A stretch of DNA of 64,000 bases. It comes from Fragilariopsis cylindrus CCMP1102 (Eukaryota > Bacillariophyta > Bacillariophyceae > Bacillariales > Bacillariaceae). The position numbers and the translations under genes are program-made. Positions within the stretch are counted from its first letter, which is position 1, and every line of letters starts with the position of its first letter. The stretch covers positions 62,001 to 126,000 of the forward strand of contig FMBT01000337.1 of the NCBI GenBank assembly GCA_900095095.1, given 5' to 3'. The notes beneath the pieces are model-generated. The model was not told where the DNA came from and did not search any database. It worked only from the letters and a program-made list of their open reading frames with translations. Of this stretch, positions 53,790-64,000 are shown in pieces.

Positions 53790-54790
53790 ACACTTCTTCT
53801 TGGAGATGGTTCGTGGAACAAAAATGTACTGCTGCGCTGTGGACTCTAAAATGTTCAAGTGCTTGAGCAAGATATTGATAGTCTCCTTAGCCAAGGTAGC
53901 TGGCTTTGATAATCTCGAATTCACCAACCCCATGAAAGGTGAAGAAAGTCTCAGGCAACAAATCACGGTAGTACAGTGAAATTGATTGGCGTCCAGAAGT
54001 ATATGAAGCAAGTCCAAAAGATGGGTGTTGTATTATATATTGAATACAAAGAGAAGAAAACAAATATGTTACAGCCCGGTGCATTTCAATCACGCTATTG
54101 CACTTCACCCACACTAATTTCCGTGAACCCAAAGGCATGAAAAAGAAGTATACTAATGTTACCTTGAAACCGGGTGTTGGCAACACAATACTACATAGTT
54201 AGATTTGGCCTTTAGAAGCAGAGAAAAGGCTGATGCCGGTGAGAAGGAGGAGGACAAGAGGAAGAATGTAAGGGATAAGAAGACAGAGGCAATGATGACA
54301 GTCTAGTGGAGGGGACCAAAGAGGACCCAAAGAGGAAGAGGCTGAAAATGCTGCTGCTAAGATGGCATGAAGGATAAGTAGAAGACCATTGAGCTCCATT
54401 GTGGATGAAAAGACAGAGGCAACAACGGAAACCAAGCCAGGGACCAAGGAGGAAGAGGCTATGGTAAACATGAGAACTTATTTTGAGTCCCACTTTGGTA
54501 AGAACACACTTTTTGCCGCAATGTTTCCACTATCATAGAAGGATGCTTTTGTAGACTACTATACAAAAGATGGCCGCATTGTAGAGGTTTGCCAAGCTAC
54601 GCATCCCAGCAGCAGGATTCTCAATTGTATTGAAGACAACTGTGAAACCCACAATATAAGCTCTTGATCAAACATTACTTAGGAAGCACAGATGATCAAT
54701 TCCTTCTTTGCTTAGTCCATGAAGCTCCCCAAGATGGACTCAACGTGAATTGTACTATTGAATCAGGAGGATGGCAATGGAATCATCATC
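53790..54790 (+). pseudogene. decayed coding sequence of unknown family
   Basis: Coding-like pieces lie on the + strand in different frames. Examples are CLSKILIVSLAKVAGFDNLE and FTNPMKG (about 53860), LIGVQKYMKQVQKMGVVLYI (about 53980), HTNFREPKGMKKKYTNVTLK (about 54110), a Lys/Glu-rich linker (54230-54460), and RTYFESHFGKNTLFAAMFPL (about 54470) followed by a Cys-rich piece. None is long and they do not form one gene, so it is broken in several places. I do not recognise it; a dead host gene or the body of an old transposon are both possible. Confidence 0.45.
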
Positions 54791-55337
54791 AATGATGATG
54801 ATTTATAGTATCAATATTCACCAAAACGACTATGAATAGTAGTGGTAGTAGTAGTAGTAGAGTAGTATATATTATTATATTATCATAATATCACTAATAC
54901 CTATTTTTATTATGATAGGACCTAGGTAATGTGCAAACTTATCACAACTTCTCTTATGAATGAACAAACAATTTTGAATGACTTAGCTTGGTGGGTTAGG
55001 TATACGATAGGATGTAATATTCCATACCACATCACATAACATAACATAACATCCAATAACATCCCATTTCATCATATCATTACATTCTTAGACCTTACAA
55101 ATCGTAACGTCTGGTCTTCGTAGGGCTCGTTCGCTTCGCTACCGCAAAATCTGAATTTTGATTTTCTCACAGAATCAAAAAAAAAGCTGATCAATAAAAT
55201 AATTGCCTAAAATACTTCCTCCAAACTCCAAATAGAGGATGAACCAAGAAGTCGAATAAGAGCTCTTTTTATAAAGTTCAGCTGTACAAGTATCAATTTT
55301 ATTCTCAGAGTAGTTTTCAACTTCATACAGTATCCCA
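54791..55337. other. intergenic with simple repeats, upstream of the PPR gene
   Basis: It holds a GTA repeat at about 54840-54860 and a CATAACATAACAT-type repeat at about 55026-55060. The last 200 bp should include the PPR gene promoter. No gene is seen. Confidence 0.5.
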
Positions 55338-57563
55338 ATGAAGAGATGTTTATGTCAAAGACGCTTTGATTTACTACGTATTTTTCCGTCGTCGTCACTA
55401 TCACCACGACCATCAACACCCAGGTATTATTTTTCAGCAGTATCTCCCCGTCTTTACGAATGGCGACTGCAGCATGTTCGGCTTCTTCGTTGGACTTATG
55501 ATTCGAATCGCCGTAGCAACAACGACCAACAGCAAAGAAGCTTGAAACGTGCTCTTCAAGGAAGACGTCTTTTGTCTTCTACTTCTACTTCTTCTGATGC
55601 TGCAGAAATTACTACAAGTAACAGTACGGACAGTACAAGTACGCCAAATGTCACGACGACGACGACGACGACAGTGGAATCATTATCGAGTATTTCTCCC
55701 GACAATAGCAACGACGACGATGATATGATATTAGATATAGTAACAATAATTCAGCAAAAGCTTAAGGAAAGTTCCGTCGAGATCACTGCCCAAATATTTT
55801 TCGACCATTACTACAATATCAATAACAGCAACAATAACAATAATATTAGTAAAAATAAGAATTCTAACAACGACCCGCATTTGGGACTTATTGACATCCT
55901 CAACAATTTAGACGAGAACCCACAACAATCTGAAGCATTTTTGAAAGCAATACAAGAGCATGCCAACAATAACACCAACAGCAAAGATACATCAACCACT
56001 ACTAATACTACATTTCGACCAACGATTGATCACTATCGTATAGTCTTAGATGAATGGTATAACTTCAAACTACCCAGTGCAAAGCGGAATCAGGCATTAT
56101 TAGATTACATGAAACAGTATGCCGGTATAAATTACGAAATAGAAACATGTAATTTAGTTCTAAAGACATGGGCGAAGAAGGGTAATGCAGAAAGAACTCA
56201 AGATTTTTTAGATACAATAATTAAAAAGAAAGTACCAGTGGATATAATATCATACTCACATGTTTTATTGGCATGGTCAAAGTCAAAATCACCTTTAGCA
56301 GCTAAACGTGCCGATGATATTCTACAACGTATTGAAACATATACAAATTTTGAACCTAATTCAGTATGTATCTTACATGTTACTGAATGTTGGTCTAAAT
56401 CAAAAAGGTTAGGAGCAGAATTTCGAATTGAAGAATTATTTACAATATTGAAACAACGACTAACACACGAAATAAAGAATAAGAACGATAAATCAATGAA
56501 ATCATCATCATCATCATCATCATTATTATTATCAGACCACAACAATAATAACGATTGTGATATAAAAAATTTGCAACAAATATTTTGGAACGTTCTTCAG
56601 GCATATCAGAACGTGGAGAATGCACATCGTGCCGAAGAATTGCTATTAGATTTTGTTGATGATTATGAAAACAAAAATAAAATATTTCCTCCAACGACTG
56701 GAATGTATCTTTCCGTATTAAATTCCTGGAATAAATCAGCATCTACGAATCGCGCTACTCGGTCAGAAAAACTTCTTCAAATGATGGAAAAGAATAATAC
56801 TAATAATGTATCATTATTCCCCCAACCAAACATAGAATGTTACACTGCTGTGTTGAATTGTATCGCAAGCTCAAAAAAGTCGGATGCAGCTAAGAGTGCT
56901 GAAACGTTATTACGTCGTATGGATTTGCAAGAAGAAACTAAACCTAATCTTATATCATTCACTTGTGTTCTAATTGCGTGGGCTCGTTCTGACGATTTGA
57001 ATGCACCTATCGAAGCAGAACGGATCTATGAAGAGATTCTGGATCGAGGGTTGAAACCGGATCGGTTTGTTTTTGCGGGTTTGATCACCGCCTGGGGACG
57101 AAATAATAGTGAACGTGAAGATCCCATGATCAAAGTTGAAAATTACTTTCAACGTATCAAAGATATAGAACAAGAACAATCATCAATACTGTTACCGTCG
57201 GAAAATAATGGTGAGAAGGTATCTTCTTCTTTCAAGGCTACCGTCGTAGAGTACACTGTGGTTATTCAGGCATACGCAGATTATGTTTCAAAAAACATTG
57301 GTAAGTCAAGGGAGTCAGTAGAAAGAGTCGAGTCGCTACTGGATGAAATGCTGAAGTCGGAAGATAAGAGTTTGAAACCAAACATTTTGACTTATGCTGC
57401 CGTACTTAAATGTATTGCAGCAGCTCGGCGTGTACCTGATCGTGGTGATCGTGCCGATATAGTTCTTCAGAAAATGTACTCGGAACAAGTAGAGATTACT
57501 CCGTACATCATTAATCTCGTAAAGAGATGTAAAAATATTCGAAAAAAGTCGACACAGAAATAA
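55338..57563 (+). CDS. pentatricopeptide repeat (PPR) protein, probably organellar
   Basis: A single-exon protein of 741 residues. The N-terminus is rich in Arg, Ser and Leu (MKRCLCQRRFDLLRIFPSSS), fitting a mitochondrial presequence, followed by Ser/Thr/Asn disorder to about residue 220. PPR helices then run to the end. Clear ones include CNLVLKTWAKKGNAERTQDF, VDIISYSHVLLAWSKSKSPL, NIECYTAVLNCIASSKKSDA, NLISFTCVLIAWARSDDLNA, DRFVFAGLITAWGRNN and ILTYAAVLKCIAAARRVPDR. The frequent A-W pair (LLAWSKS, LIAWARS, LITAWGR) is common in diatom PPR proteins. PPR proteins bind organelle RNA and act in processing, stability or translation; no E, DYW or SMR domain is seen, so no cleavage or editing activity is claimed. 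Long Asn and Ser tracts interrupt the array. It converges on the transporter gene (147-bp gap). Confidence 0.87.
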   Translation: MKRCLCQRRFDLLRIFPSSSLSPRPSTPRYYFSAVSPRLYEWRLQHVRLLRWTYDSNRRSNNDQQQRSLKRALQGRRLLSSTSTSSDAAEITTSNSTDSTSTPNVTTTTTTTVESLSSISPDNSNDDDDMILDIVTIIQQKLKESSVEITAQIFFDHYYNINNSNNNNNISKNKNSNNDPHLGLIDILNNLDENPQQSEAFLKAIQEHANNNTNSKDTSTTTNTTFRPTIDHYRIVLDEWYNFKLPSAKRNQALLDYMKQYAGINYEIETCNLVLKTWAKKGNAERTQDFLDTIIKKKVPVDIISYSHVLLAWSKSKSPLAAKRADDILQRIETYTNFEPNSVCILHVTECWSKSKRLGAEFRIEELFTILKQRLTHEIKNKNDKSMKSSSSSSSLLLSDHNNNNDCDIKNLQQIFWNVLQAYQNVENAHRAEELLLDFVDDYENKNKIFPPTTGMYLSVLNSWNKSASTNRATRSEKLLQMMEKNNTNNVSLFPQPNIECYTAVLNCIASSKKSDAAKSAETLLRRMDLQEETKPNLISFTCVLIAWARSDDLNAPIEAERIYEEILDRGLKPDRFVFAGLITAWGRNNSEREDPMIKVENYFQRIKDIEQEQSSILLPSENNGEKVSSSFKATVVEYTVVIQAYADYVSKNIGKSRESVERVESLLDEMLKSEDKSLKPNILTYAAVLKCIAAARRVPDRGDRADIVLQKMYSEQVEITPYIINLVKRCKNIRKKSTQK

Positions 57564-57710
57564 TAATAAGCTACTAATGGTACCATCGTCTTACGGACAG
57601 CATAAGTTCAAAATGTTATTATTTTTTTCTACTAATTTACACTGCGCACAGGTAGCTTCCTATGCATTTTTCGTAATAGATTGGAAAGTAATTCATAAGT
57701 TTCTTCGGCG

Positions 57711-59158
57711 CTATCGTTTCCGTACGGCTGTATCCTCCCTGGTAGAAATAAGCTCGACATTTTCTTCGTCGTCTGTACCTGCTCCTCCGTCTTCTATGTC
57801 TACATCATCAGTCTTATCGTCATCGCTTTCTTCATCAAGTTTTACGTTTTTGGTACTTTCTTCTCTCTTTAATTCTGACTTTACAGACTGTTTTTCCAAA
57901 ACAGAAACATACGAATATCGAGCCGATCCCATTAATACTACAATTATCCCCAAACCATTCATAACAGTTATAGGCGTTTCAAAAATAATGGTCGAAACGG
58001 CAATCATTATAACTTGTTTTACATTTGCAGCAATGCTAGCATACAGAGAAAAAGAGAGAGAGAGAGAGATGAAATATATAAATGTTGTGAGATGATGGGG
58101 AGAAAGACACACAAATAACACTTTTTGTTTTTGTTTGTAGCTCGGTGGATTGGTATGTACTTAGTCATGTTACTCACCAGAGTGTTAATGGTGAAGTCAT
58201 TTTATTAGCCATTAGTGAGCAAATGTTCAGTGAAAAGGAGAAAAGACCACTTAATAGGACTACTCCCATTACGTAGTAATTCGAATATATCTCTGGACGA
58301 GATGCAATTGCCGCAACTTCTCCATTCAACACGCTCAGAATGATACACCATCCCATTGCTAAAGGTGCCATATGACCAAGTAGATCAACAGGATGAAGCT
58401 TCAATGAGCCTGTTAACATTTCACCTGAGGCAACAACTTTTAATGCAGCCAATACGACACATAAACAGGTATAGAAAAATCCTAACGTAGTGAAAGTCAT
58501 ATCTCCCCAAACTGCCATTGCGACACCGATAATTATTGGAATGACAGAAATAATACGATTGGAAGATATGACTTTCCCAACTATGATACCCATAATGATA
58601 GTAAGAGCGGGAACCGACGATCGCATTACCTGATTAAAATTCACCGACACATGGCGTAATGAGACGTTCCCGATGGCAATATTTAGTGAAAAAATTATAG
58701 AAAACCCAATGATACTTCGTTTACCAGCACTGTCTAGTGTTTTTCTTTCAATTTTTCCAAGTAGACGCTGAAATATACCAGTTGTACCAGTTGTTTTGTC
58801 ATGTTTAAGGCTCATAAATACAATCTGACTACCAATAGAATTACAGACCATATGAACGAAGGATAGAAAATATGGATAGTGAAAATCAACTACTGAAAAG
58901 GCGGCCTTATTTAAAAGAGTAATACCAACATTATTGGCCGTCCATATCATTAGCCATAGGCTATAGTTTTAGTAAAATAGACGAAGAAGACAATAGTATG
59001 TACAATTAACACGGGAAAGTGAGAAGAAGTAGAGAGGAAAGTTATAATACTTTGGCGATTACATCGGACTGGACAATACCGATTTCACATATTTGTTTAA
59101 AGGATACTACTCACAATGATGCTTCCCACAAAAAGCTGAGTCTACCATAACGATACAT
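57711..59158 (-). CDS. TPT-family transporter (triose-phosphate/nucleotide-sugar type)
   Basis: A drug/metabolite-superfamily transporter of about 383 residues. I propose three exons: 59115-59158, 58178-58960 and 57711-58035. The first exon ([14 protein letters not shown]) is tiny and rests on donor GTGAGT, acceptor CTATAG and phase; an alternative start is the ATG at 58950. The core reads [20 protein letters not shown], then [20 protein letters not shown] and [17 protein letters not shown], the TPT pattern N..L..V.VSF.Q.++...P. Near the end, [19 protein letters not shown] crosses the second junction. About ten membrane helices are expected. The last 65 residues are an acidic cytosolic tail ([18 protein letters not shown]). 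Golgi nucleotide-sugar transport and plastid phosphate translocation are both possible; without a plastid signal the secretory path is favoured. Confidence 0.82.
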
Positions 59159-59400
59159 TTTTTATGTTTGTCCTCTCCAGTCGATGTAGCTTTTCTAAAT
59201 TTGTGCTTTAGGCGCAATAAAATTATATTCTTGATCTTCTCGTCTCTTTTTGGTCCAAACTCTCTCGCCTTTTCAATCTCTGTTCGAATATAATTACACT
59301 TTGACTCTGTCAAGTTTTAAATTTTTTTGTGAATTTAAATAATTATGAATTTACTTAACGAAAAAGTCATTTGAGGAGATTCCTTCAGATCACTAGTGGT
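59159..59400. promoter_or_regulatory. short upstream region of the TPT-family gene
   Basis: About 240 bp separate the proposed transporter start from the end of the retroelement. Its promoter must therefore be very short or lie partly within the element's LTR. Confidence 0.4.
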
Positions 59401-59619
59401 GTCCTAAACTAGATAGTATTTAGTTAATTGGCTTATGTTATATTGTGAGCATGTATGTTACTACATGTTATTCTATTGAACTAGAGTATGCAATCAGCTC
59501 GGATCGCTGATTCCCTTGACACGATTACATAGACGTTGGAACGTCTAGCGCGCCAGGCGAAGTGCTCGCTATTCGCTCGCCGGTCATGGTCACTAATGAC
59601 GGAAGGACCGTTTGCTACA
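59400..59619 (-). repeat. probable 3' LTR of the Ty3/gypsy element
   Basis: The purine tract AGTGGGAGAG at 59620-59629 is followed on the minus strand by TGTAGCAAACGG, a typical LTR start. The LTR end is not fixed because the 5' LTR is outside the window; the coordinate 59400 is a guess to within about 60 bp. Confidence 0.55.
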
Positions 59620-59667
59620 CTCTCCCACTAAGATCAAGCTTCCGCGTGGAGGCTATCTTGACTTCCA

Positions 59668-62600
59668 TTACAATTCTTCTTCAATGCCTTTGTACGGTGC
59701 GAACCATCTTGTTGACTGAGTATCTGTTACTGTAGGCGTTCGTTGTATTGTGATGTTACCATTAGTATGAGTTGCTAGAATTCGGAAGGGACCTGAAGAC
59801 CGTTCTGATAGTTTTGATTTATTCCATACGATTTGCATCACTCTATCACCTACACGAAAGTGATGTTCAATTCTTCTTTTATTTTGTTTGATTAGATTTT
59901 CATCAATCATCTGTTGACGTCCATTTCGGATCGTTGCTAAATTCGCTAGTAATGGTACATCCATAATCATATCTCTACTATATACCATTGCTCCTGGCGA
60001 GGTTCCTATAGGTGCACTGACTGAGCATCTCATTGCATGCATGCAGGTTGCCAACGCATTATCCATTACCTGGTTAGCATCATTCTCATTCTGTGGTGGA
60101 TTAGTGTGTAATACTACTCGTAGTATGTCTCCTATCGTCTGATGCATTCTTTCGCATATTGCATTCGCTTGCGGATTTCGTACTGCTGTACACACATCAT
60201 GTATACCATATCTTGCTAAGAGATCAACAAATCTCCATCCTATGAACTCTGTTCCATTATCATGTACACATCTATTTGGTCTTGGATATCTTGACAGCCA
60301 CGAGTTTTCAAACTGTTCTGCGACATGTAACATGGTCTTGTTTTGAATTCGAATCAGTTCTACTAAATTTGTTACTGGATCAATACATGTTAGTGCTTTG
60401 AACACGCATATATTTCCATTGACAACTATTTCCCAAGGACCGATTAGATCGATACATACTTCATTCCAAGGTGCTATGTTCGCATGTCTTGGAGGTAGTT
60501 TACCATATCCTCTGCCTTGTTGTTTGTACATATGACAGTTTTCTGGACATACATACTGCTTACAATGCACTGATAATCTTTCTGCATGAAATCTAGCCCT
60601 TATTGTGTCGTATACTTTTGTAACTCCACAATGGCCTAATAATAGATGATACCATCGTATCACGTTCTGTATCATTGATTGTGGTAGGTATATTTTCCAT
60701 TCCGGTTCTAATACTGTTGCATTGTTTCGATAGCATATTAGATTGCGTCTGTTGATGACTTTTATCGGATAGATATCTGGGTGAGCTAATGATATTTGTA
60801 TCAGCGCCGCATCACCAGCTTGATGTTGTTGTATGTTATGAACTGTTGTTGGACAATTCATTTCCTGTAATGTAGGTAGGTTCATGAATAGTTCAATCAT
60901 TTCAATGTCTTCATTCCGACATATTGTTGGTAGTATTTGAGGATCTTTGTCCTGTTCATCATATGAAAAGAATACATCTTCTTCATCTGTTGGTACTATT
61001 ATCTTATTCCAATCAATAAGTTTTCCTTTTAACTCATTCTTCCCCGGCGAGGGTCCATCCATTCTAGGGAGCCTTGAAAAAGCATCTGCAAGAACATTGA
61101 CTTTACCTGGAACGTATTGTAAGTTAATATCATAATCTTCCAGGAAAAGTTTCCATCTCATCACTCGTGGAGGCGATAGCGTGTGAAAGGTTAGATTTTT
61201 GTGGTCAGTGAATACATTCAAACGACCTCCATATAATATATCATGATATTCCTTTACACACATAACAATTGCGAGAAGTTCCTTCTCTGTTGTATTATAA
61301 TTCTTTTGTGATTCAGTTAATTTCTTTGACCAATAAGCAATTGGTTTTCCATTTTGTATGATAGCAGCTCCAAGTTGATAGTCACTTGCGTCTGTATATA
61401 TATCAAATGGTAGACTTAAATTGGGGTATGTTGTCATTGCGTCTGCAGCAATCATTGCTTTCATAGTATCAAATGCTTGGACTTGTCGAGGACCCCATAC
61501 GAAGGGTACATCACCAGTCAATTCGTGTAATGGTGCAAGTATATGTGATCGTCGTGGCCACATGCTTTTGTAAAAAGTTACTGCACCAATGAATGATCGA
61601 ACCATTGTTTTATCAGTCGGTCGACCCAATTTCAGTACTGCATCAATCTTATTTCGCATTGGGGTTATCCCTTCTGGTGTCATGTAATGGCCAAGGAAGT
61701 GCGCTTCCTTGACTCCCCATTTACATTTCAAAGGATTGCATTTCATTCCATTTGATGTTAGTCTTTCCAAAACTGTATCAACTATTTGAAAGTGATCATC
61801 GAATGTGCCTTTGGTCCATATACCAAGGTCATCCATGTATGCGTCTATATCTAGACCATGTAATATTTTCTTTATCATAGATTGGGCAAAATCTGGAGAG
61901 ACTTTGATACCCATTGGTACTCGATTGTATTGATATTTACCAAATGGTGTTGTAATTGTACAGAGAGCTTTGCTCTCTTCATCCATTTCAAAACAGTAGA
62001 ACATCATAGACAGGTCAATCTTTGTAAAGTGACTGTAACCTCTCTGTTTTAACATGATGTCTTGTATTTTAGGTACCGGATACTGTGGACGTTCTAGGTG
62101 TTTATTCAATTCACGAAAATCACTCACCCATCTAACTGTATTATTGCTTTTTGGGATGATGAATGTTGGTGAAGCCCAGTCAGTCATACCACAACGACGT
62201 AGTACTCCATCCTTTTCTAGATTTTCTAATTTGCGTTTGAAGACCTCTTGTCTTGTGTACGGAACAGGGTATGGCTTTTTGTGAACTGGTTTTGAATTTT
62301 GTTTGAGTTGTAAGTGAAGCTTCTCATGTGGATAATATCCTAATTTTCCATCAAATAGCTTTTTATGTTTTTCTAACATCTGTTCGAACTTAATTCGTTC
62401 ATCTAACGACATATGGTCCTGTTCATCAGCACACTCTTTCGGCGTTACCTCTTTGTATTTTCGTTCTAGTATTGTTTTAATCTCGAAGAGTTCATCTTCT
62501 TTGTACTGATCGACAGTATCATTGATATTGTTGTTGTAATGATGTGGAGTTTTCATCGGTACCGTCCGATCTATCCACTTTATGGTGTTTGTTTCCCAAG

Positions 62601-63141
62601 ACATTGAGATTCCTGCTAATCTAAGGAAGTCCCTTCCTAAGATAACATCATACTGACAGTTGGGAGAATCGAACAGTCTGGTTGTTACGAATTCTAATTT
62701 TCTACCATTGCTAAACTCTGGCAATTTCACATTCCTCATTGTTACAGATAAGGAAGTATCGAATGAACCTGATGCTGTGGTTGTTATTTGTCGTCGTTCT
62801 GATCAACTTGGACATGCTCCAGGTGGTAGACAACGTCTATTCAGTAGTGATCCACTACTTCCTCCATCAAATAACACAACTAGTGGTCGTTCGATATATT
62901 GCCCTTGTATTGTTTCACATCTTAACAATGTTATCGGTGCTAAATCGACAGTTGATACTTCTGTTTCAGCTTGTAATGCTGCATATAATTCATTGTGGTT
63001 CATCCACTCATTCATACATAGATTAGATTCGCTTTGGTCAGTATTCAACTGATCAACTCTTTGCTCAAACAATGAGGAGTTATTGATTGACTGCTGTAAA
63101 TTCATTACTGCGTCTGCCTTCACTTCAACACATTTAAGCAC
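59668..63141 (-). CDS. pol region of the Ty3/gypsy element (PR-RT-RH-IN)
   Basis: Parts in order from the right. Protease: the active-site segment VVLFDGGSSGS, with the partner YDVILGRDFL further on. Reverse transcriptase: WASPTFIIPKSNNTVRWVSD, TKIDLSMMFYCF and the YMDD box. RNase H: DIYTDASDYQLGAAI and TEKELLAIV, then FTDHKNL. Integrase: an H-H-C-C zinc region (HLLLGHCGV, then HCKQYVCPENC), a core with CIDLIGPW, VHDNGTEFIG and NAICERMHQT, and a C-terminal GPF-type module (SGPFRIL). The RT-RH before IN order defines the Ty3/gypsy group. I see no chromodomain and no envelope gene. Confidence 0.92.
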
Positions 63142-63213
63142 TACTTGTGCCTGTCCACGACAGTTGTTGTTGACATCTCTAGATGCAGTGGGCGCTGCTT
63201 CGTCAGCTTTATT

Positions 63214-64000
63214 TCAACGATTGTAATAGCGTCCGTCCGAACACATGTACACTTCATTGTGAGTAGGTGCTATCGATGGTGGCTGACTTCCACCTCTTTG
63301 TGCATAATAATGACTTTCTGATGGGCTCACTGACACATGAGATACTGGTGGCGGTGCGCCTTGTGGGCTACCGTAATACGGAGGTGGAGGTAAGTGACTG
63401 TAACCAGTTGCATAACTGTTTGCGTGGTAAGATTCATATCCTCCACGTCCATTACCTCTGCCTCTTCCACCATCGCGTCCACCTCTGCCTCTTCCGGCTC
63501 CTGCAGCTTTTCCAGCTGGACTGTTGAAATTGGCTGGGCAAAGTTTCCAAAGATGTTCACCATCGTGTTGCCTGCATCTTTCGTTGTCGCCACGACCTTG
63601 TCCTCGGCCACGACCTTCACGACCACGACCACGACCTCCTCTTCCTTGGAAGCCGCGTCCACGACCACCGCGTCCTTGATAACCACTCTTGTTTTCACCT
63701 TTGTTGTTTTCTTTCTTCTTATGATTCTTCTTCCATTCCTTATCTGCATACAATTTTTCAGAACTCATGTACTGCATCAGCTTTTCTACTGTAGCTTCTT
63801 GTGCAGTCACTTGCGTTCTATTCCAATTGATTTGCCATGCTTCCGGAAAGGATCGAAACAAAATTAACTTTTGTTCATCGTCTGTAAGATCTGGTCGTGA
63901 ACCTTCTAACATTTTAGTGAACCTCATCAATTCTTCCATACGATCTTGATGGGTTGCTACTGATGCCTTCATAGGCTTTTTGCATTCCTCCGACTTGAGG
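63214..64000 (-). CDS. gag region of the Ty3/gypsy element, N-terminus outside the window
   Basis: The visible part begins in a capsid-like helical region (MLEGSRPDLTDDEQKLILF, RSFPEAWQINWN). It continues with a long Arg/Gly-rich nucleic-acid-binding stretch (GRGGRGRGFQGRGGRGRG). A zinc-knuckle-like motif with unusual ligands, C-x2-H-x3-H-x4-C (CRQHDGEHLWKLC), follows. The end is Pro/Tyr/Ser-rich. It lies in the same frame as pol. Confidence 0.85.
   Translation of the reverse strand, partial: LKSEECKKPMKASVATHQDRMEELMRFTKMLEGSRPDLTDDEQKLILFRSFPEAWQINWNRTQVTAQEATVEKLMQYMSSEKLYADKEWKKNHKKKENNKGENKSGYQGRGGRGRGFQGRGGRGRGREGRGRGQGRGDNERCRQHDGEHLWKLCPANFNSPAGKAAGAGRGRGGRDGGRGRGNGRGGYESYHANSYATGYSHLPPPPYYGSPQGAPPPVSHVSVSPSESHYYAQRGGSQPPSIAPTHNEVYMCSDGRYYNR

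Larger units (their letters stand above)
59400..64000 (-). mobile_element. Ty3/gypsy LTR retrotransposon, cut by the right edge
   Basis: On the minus strand the parts follow the Ty3/gypsy order: gag, protease, reverse transcriptase, RNase H, integrase, 3' LTR. The 3' LTR probably starts at 59619 (TGTAG...) just after a purine tract, AGTGGGAGAG (59620-59629). Its far end is unclear, about 59400-59460. The 5' part of gag and the 5' LTR are beyond the window. The genes are open over most of their length, with perhaps one or two breaks, so it is young. Without the second LTR no age can be computed. It resembles the gypsy-type elements reported from diatom genomes. Confidence 0.9.

Noticed and set aside
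59107-59313. 68-codon minus-strand frame upstream of the transporter
   Set aside because: It begins without ATG and does not join the transporter in phase. The short ATG exon at 59158 in another frame does.
1-64000. tRNA, rRNA or other structured RNA genes
   Set aside because: I looked for tRNA-like box A/box B patterns and rRNA stretches and saw none that I could support by eye.

Overview
The window looks like nuclear DNA of a diatom, probably a pennate one. The evidence is: short GT-AG introns in many genes; a giant protein made of Pro-Ser repeats with a signal anchor and lysine/glycine-rich blocks; a membrane-anchored leucine-rich-repeat protein without a kinase; Asn-, Gln- and His-rich tracts; and Ty3/gypsy and Ty1/copia elements. 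No rRNA, tRNA, CRISPR or bacterial-type operon was seen. The species cannot be named from the sequence alone.

Layout. 0-1.4 kb: a possible exon cut by the left edge, a CT microsatellite and a 208-bp Stowaway-like MITE. 1.4-5.2 kb: XRN2-type 5'-3' exoribonuclease (+). 6.1-7.0 kb: a cyclin (-). 8.6-11.0 kb: PHD/extended-PHD chromatin protein (+). 11.4-14.5 kb: Cid1-type nucleotidyltransferase (TUTase/poly(A) polymerase) with a KIN17-like zinc finger at its N-terminus (+). 14.6-19.5 kb: Ski3/TTC37-like TPR protein (-). 20.0-22.8 kb: ATM1-type mitochondrial ABC half-transporter (+). 23.6-24.9 kb: ZC3H15/DFRP1 homologue without its CCCH fingers (+). 25.4-26.0 kb: small predicted mitochondrial membrane protein (-). 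26.4-27.3 kb: discoidin-like protein (+). 27.4-30.6 kb: protein with two double-stranded-RNA-binding domains (-). 31-32.2 kb: low-complexity DNA and a detached copy of a Pro-Ser repeat tail. 32.3-40.3 kb: 2,679-residue Pro-Ser repeat protein (-). 41.3-42.9 kb: decayed copia element. 43.5-45.9 kb: VPS52 (+). 46.1-48.4 kb: Der/EngA double GTPase with a large hexanucleotide repeat in its intron (-). 49.1-51.3 kb: TLC-domain membrane protein (+). 51.7-53.4 kb: LRR membrane protein (-). 53.8-54.8 kb: decayed coding sequence. 55.3-57.6 kb: PPR protein (+). 57.7-59.2 kb: TPT/nucleotide-sugar-type transporter (-). 59.4-64.0 kb: a Ty3/gypsy element (-) running off the right edge.

The host genes mostly alternate in strand, giving convergent pairs with 3' gaps of about 110-165 bp and divergent pairs with gaps of 0.4-3 kb. 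Four genes in the first 31 kb concern RNA turnover or handling (XRN2, TUTase, Ski3, dsRBD protein), but each appears to be its own transcription unit. Exon joins were set by eye from splice signals, reading frame and family alignment from memory; no search was run.
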